NCBI GenBank assembly: GCA_021793855.1
Contig: JAJYRY010000044.1
Span: 1-7,561, forward strand
Length of the DNA: 7,561 bases
Source of the DNA: Thermoplasmata archaeon
GTDB lineage: Archaea > Thermoplasmatota > Thermoplasmata > Thermoplasmatales > GCA-001856825
Direction: 5' to 3'
Position numbers and translations under genes: made by a program. The notes beneath the pieces were generated by a model that searched no databases, had not been told where the DNA came from, and saw only the letters and a program-made list of their open reading frames with translations. Shown in pieces: positions 5,864 to 7,561 of the stretch (positions are counted from its first letter, which is position 1; every line of letters begins with the position of its first letter).

Positions 5864-6124
5864 ATGGCAGAACTAATAATAGAACATGAGTGGAAGAAAG
5901 AAGACAGCGAAAAAGTGATGAATGTGGTCGGAGGAATAATTGAGATGCAGAAGAAAGGTACGCTTCCTCAAGGATTCGCACTAAAGGGAGTGCAACTACT
6001 CAACGGAAAGAATAAGGCAATATGCAACTGGGTAGCCCCAAGCGCATCAGCTCTTTCCGACCTCCTGGGAAAAGTGAATCCTCCTACAACCCACACCATC
6101 ACAGAAGTCAGCAAGGTCTTCTGA
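5864..6124 (+). CDS. Small uncharacterised protein, possible dimeric alpha/beta-barrel fold
   Basis: An 86-residue soluble protein with no signal or membrane segment. It reads as strand (AELIIEHEW), helix (KKEDSEKVMNVVGGIIEMQKKG), strand (GFALKGVQLLNG), strand (KAICNWVAPS), helix (ASALSDLLGKV) and a final strand (THTITEVSKVF). That beta-alpha-beta-beta-alpha-beta order, with an acidic/aromatic first strand and an ICNW strand, suggests a ferredoxin-like dimeric alpha/beta barrel related to DUF3303- or DUF4242-type proteins. This is inference from layout only. ATG 5864 is chosen because an upstream frame to 5771 would overlap the divergent regulator and adds no protein-like sequence. Cys54 is its only cysteine. 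The divergent HTH_10 regulator is its most likely controller. Function unknown. Confidence 0.75.
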   Translation: MAELIIEHEWKKEDSEKVMNVVGGIIEMQKKGTLPQGFALKGVQLLNGKNKAICNWVAPSASALSDLLGKVNPPTTHTITEVSKVF

Positions 6125-6203
6125 AGGGAATCCACTGTCTATCCTAGAGACCGAACATAAATTTTCCAGCCTAAATTGTCTACGGTCCTCATGTTGGGTC
6201 TCA

Positions 6204-6210
6204 TTTTTTT
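6204..6210 (+). terminator. Oligo-T tract after the 86-residue gene
   Basis: Seven consecutive T residues occur 80 bases after the stop at 6124, with another T5 run at about 6230. Such runs are the normal archaeal termination signal. The distance from the gene is somewhat long but there is no better candidate before it. Confidence 0.35.
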
Positions 6211-6352
6211 CATTCAATAATTTTTGGTAACCATTCTAAATTTAGATAATTACATCTTATGGGCTCCCCATTTTTCTGGTTTTGCCCCAATTAGACCGAA
6301 TATGCACCAATCTTTCATTGTTGAAAATTAAAAGCACAGACTTTTCTGACTT

Positions 6353-6508
6353 GTGAAACGCGCTGCTCAAGTAGATGAGATGGTCCTGATAGTTGAGGAA
6401 TACGAGGCTCTCAGACTAAAGGATTTAATGCAAATGTACCAGAGGGGCTCTTTCAGATATAGTGTCTTTGCTTCTGGGGCTGTCTATCCGGAAATGATCC
6501 AATTTTAG
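6353..6508 (+). pseudogene. Probable remnant of a DUF134-type HTH protein gene
   Basis: A 51-codon frame beginning GTG (or ATG at 6380) contains VEEYEALRLKDLMQMYQ. This matches the hallmark of DUF134 proteins, in which V-x-x-x-x-(D/E)EYEALRL-x-D-x-x-x-x-x-Q precedes an HTH. In that family the next residues are normally EEAA-x-x-M-x-VSRGTF. Here the frame goes straight to RGSFRYSVFASGAV and stops soon after, as if about ten codons carrying the first part of the HTH were deleted. The N-terminal basic/Cys-containing segment (family length about 90-115 residues) is also missing. A TATA-like AATTAAAA lies about 23 bases upstream, so expression of a short product cannot be excluded. Family recognition is from memory of the motif. 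Confidence 0.45.
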
Positions 6509-6609
6509 ACTGAAGGTATATTAAAGTAAATTAAGTCTGTTAAAAAGACCGTTATCCCATTGGTGGCCTCATTATCTAGATAGTTTGTGACTATTATTTA
6601 GGGGGATTT

Positions 6610-6687
6610 ATGAGCGTAGTTTACTTTCTTCCGCAAATATTTGTGAAGCTGGCAATTTTTGTTACAATTTTTGCTTGCTATGATTAA
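6610..6687 (+). CDS. Doubtful 25-residue hydrophobic peptide
   Basis: ATG 6610 follows a purine-rich AGGGGG after four bases and opens a 25-codon frame. The product is almost entirely hydrophobic and would span a membrane once (FVKLAIFVTIFACYD end). Two 9-base direct copies of CAATTTTTG (6653 and 6665) lie within it. It is in the same frame as the downstream permease, separated by a TAA. Its length and base composition are also compatible with chance, so this is a weak call. Confidence 0.15.
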   Translation: MSVVYFLPQIFVKLAIFVTIFACYD

Positions 6688-6722
6688 GTATCATATGACT
6701 TTCATCTGGTTGTGTCAAACAC
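6688..6722 (+). promoter_or_regulatory. Putative promoter and operator of the permease gene
   Basis: A TATA-like GTATCATATGA lies at 6688-6698, about 39 bases before ATG 6733, which would leave a leader of roughly a dozen bases. Just downstream, GTGTCAAACAC (6712-6722) is an inverted repeat with 4-base arms and a 3-base spacer, placed where a bound repressor would block initiation. Both assignments are tentative. Confidence 0.25.
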
Positions 6723-6732
6723 TAATAAGCTT

Positions 6733-7561
6733 ATGAAAATCCGGGATCATCTTGATCGATTCCTGGCCGTTTATGTAGTGATCGCAATAATAATAGGTCT
6801 ACTTGCCGGTTATTTCGACTTCAGGTGGGTAGCACTAAACAAAGACTTGATCAAGAATCTGCAACTTGTTGCAATATTAATAATGATTTTCCCAATGATG
6901 GTTATGATGAATTTCCGGGGACTTGGAACCGCCCTGAAGAACTGGAAACTTCTGGTGATTGTTCTTCTGATGAATTTCGGGTGGGGTCCAATAATGGCAA
7001 TTCTACTGGGCGACGCATTTGTCAGTAGCCCTCTCGTTAGATTGGGACTGTTCCTGGCATGGCTCGTACCGTGCTCATCCATGAGCGTTGGATACGTAGG
7101 GTTGATGAGAGGGAACATAGAAGCATCTACAGCAATGGTTACCATAACTTTCCTGATCGCAATTCCCATAATACCCATATTTGCCGGCCTTTACGGCGCT
7201 GCATACCATGTCCAAGTATCTGTGATGCTGCTAGTAATCACGATCATTGAAATCATAATTGTGCCACTTTTGGTTGGAATACCAACCCACGAATTACTCG
7301 TCAGGCGGCTGGGAAAAGTAAAATTCAAGTCAATTTCACCTATATTTCCAACAATTACAATGCTTGGTATGTTCATGATAATATTCGTTATATTCTTCGG
7401 CGAATCCAAAATGATAATAACAAATCTACATGCCGTATTCGGGGTATTCTACTCAGCGCTAGTGTTCGGAACCGTCTCACTCATATTCCTAACACTTCTG
7501 TTTAAGGCTCTCAAATTCAACTACTGGGACAGCATGGCCGGCCTCTTCCCTAGCATAGGGA
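6733..7561 (+). CDS. Acr3-like arsenite efflux permease, SBF/BART superfamily (3' end cut by window edge)
   Basis: The frame is open from ATG 6733 to the window edge (276 residues visible; Acr3 is about 350). It is an inner-membrane transporter with about eight hydrophobic segments visible (roughly 11-28, 41-60, 72-93, 102-124, 132-152, 162-184, 202-223, 232-258). The N-terminus LDRFLAVYVVIAIIIGLLAG matches the Acr3 opening pattern LDR(Y/F)L-x-x-W-x-x-x-A-x-x-x-G. Segment 4 carries the single cysteine, Cys114, in LAWLVPCSSMSVGYVGLMRGN, where Acr3 has its As(III)-binding cysteine (RCIAMV-x-W-x-x-LARGD). It therefore probably exports arsenite or antimonite driven by the membrane potential. The local motif differs from canonical Acr3, so another SBF-type substrate is possible. 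The catalytic Glu region of TM9 lies beyond the edge. ATG 6733 is preferred over an in-frame GTG at 6712. Confidence 0.75.
   Translation, partial: MKIRDHLDRFLAVYVVIAIIIGLLAGYFDFRWVALNKDLIKNLQLVAILIMIFPMMVMMNFRGLGTALKNWKLLVIVLLMNFGWGPIMAILLGDAFVSSPLVRLGLFLAWLVPCSSMSVGYVGLMRGNIEASTAMVTITFLIAIPIIPIFAGLYGAAYHVQVSVMLLVITIIEIIIVPLLVGIPTHELLVRRLGKVKFKSISPIFPTITMLGMFMIIFVIFFGESKMIITNLHAVFGVFYSALVFGTVSLIFLTLLFKALKFNYWDSMAGLFPSIG

Larger units (their letters stand above)
6125..6732. other. Long, mostly non-coding stretch with gene remnants
   Basis: These 608 bases are AT-rich and lack a full-length gene. They contain a T7 tract, a recognisable HTH-gene fragment at 6353-6508, a 10-base palindrome TATCTAGATA (6573-6582), a doubtful 25-codon hydrophobic frame (6610-6687) and the upstream region of the permease gene. 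The 8-mer AGACCGAA occurs twice (6148 and 6293), with a one-mismatch copy at 6507. No terminal inverted repeats or transposase fragments are apparent. The pattern suggests a decayed segment. Confidence 0.5.

Noticed and set aside
5805..5981. N-terminal extension of the HTH_10 regulator to 5981
   Set aside because: The extra 59 residues are low-complexity Ser/Leu-rich, overlap the divergent 86-residue gene antisense, and would bypass the TATA-like box that fits ATG 5804.
6250..6318. 22-residue minus-strand frame beginning MKDWCIFGLIGAK
   Set aside because: Too short, with only a weak upstream TATA-like stretch; no similarity that I recognise.
6148..6514. Repeated AGACCGAA (6148, 6293) and AGACTGAA (6507) as att sites or IS ends
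   Set aside because: Eight matching bases in AT-rich DNA over 370 bases is weak. There is no longer extension, no inverted terminal arrangement and no recombinase or transposase fragment nearby.
6810..7409. Open frames antisense to or overlapping the Acr3-like gene
   Set aside because: They mirror the long hydrophobic permease frame that runs off the right edge; their translations are rich in Ile/Thr/Arg without motif structure.
1..7561. tRNA, rRNA, CRISPR array, intact insertion sequence or replication origin
   Set aside because: No cloverleaf with a GTTCGA-type T-loop, no regularly spaced repeats, no transposase motifs and no origin-like repeat cluster were seen on either strand.

Overview
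The window looks like archaeal chromosome, most likely from the class Thermoplasmata (Thermoplasmatales or relatives). Support comes from an archaeal SIS-type phosphoglucose/phosphomannose isomerase, a regulator with a bacterio-opsin-activator type HTH_10 domain, an Lrp/AsnC regulator and an Acr3-like permease. A small protein also resembles a family I associate with Thermoplasmata (DUF6015). Most genes have an AT-rich TATA-like box about 25-28 bases before the start codon and no Shine-Dalgarno sequence, as expected for leaderless archaeal transcripts. The placement is inference; no rRNA or other phylogenetic marker is present.

Left part (1-3160). The window opens inside the isomerase gene (1-704). 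A small uncharacterised gene follows (803-1156). Next is a two-domain gene (1226-2575) with an N-terminal flavin-type split beta-barrel (PNPOx-like) fused to a MenA-like UbiA prenyltransferase. It ends 15 bases from the convergent 3' end of an NAD(P)H-dependent FMN reductase (2591-3160, minus).

Middle part (3161-5111). An aldo/keto reductase (3294-4100) is divergent from the FMN reductase. An Lrp/AsnC-type regulator (4340-4813) follows, with two strong TATA-like stretches before it. The 298-base space between its 3' end and the next convergent gene contains a nearly perfect 21-base palindrome.

Right part (5112-7561). The HTH_10 regulator (5112-5804, minus) and an 86-residue unknown protein (5864-6124, plus) are divergent, sharing a 59-base gap with one TATA-like element readable in both directions. 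About 600 bases of mostly non-coding DNA follow. It holds what looks like a deleted DUF134-type HTH gene (6353-6508) and a doubtful hydrophobic mini-ORF. The window closes inside an Acr3-like arsenite/SBF-superfamily permease (6733 to the edge).

Functionally this is a mosaic of single-gene transcription units, not one operon. The common thread is redox and stress: quinone prenylation fused to a flavin-type domain, an FMN reductase, an aldo/keto reductase, a metalloid permease and two transcription factors. The items most worth following are the flavin-domain/UbiA fusion with a possible internal start at the domain junction, and the divergent regulator/unknown-protein pair. I saw no tRNA, rRNA, CRISPR array or intact insertion sequence.
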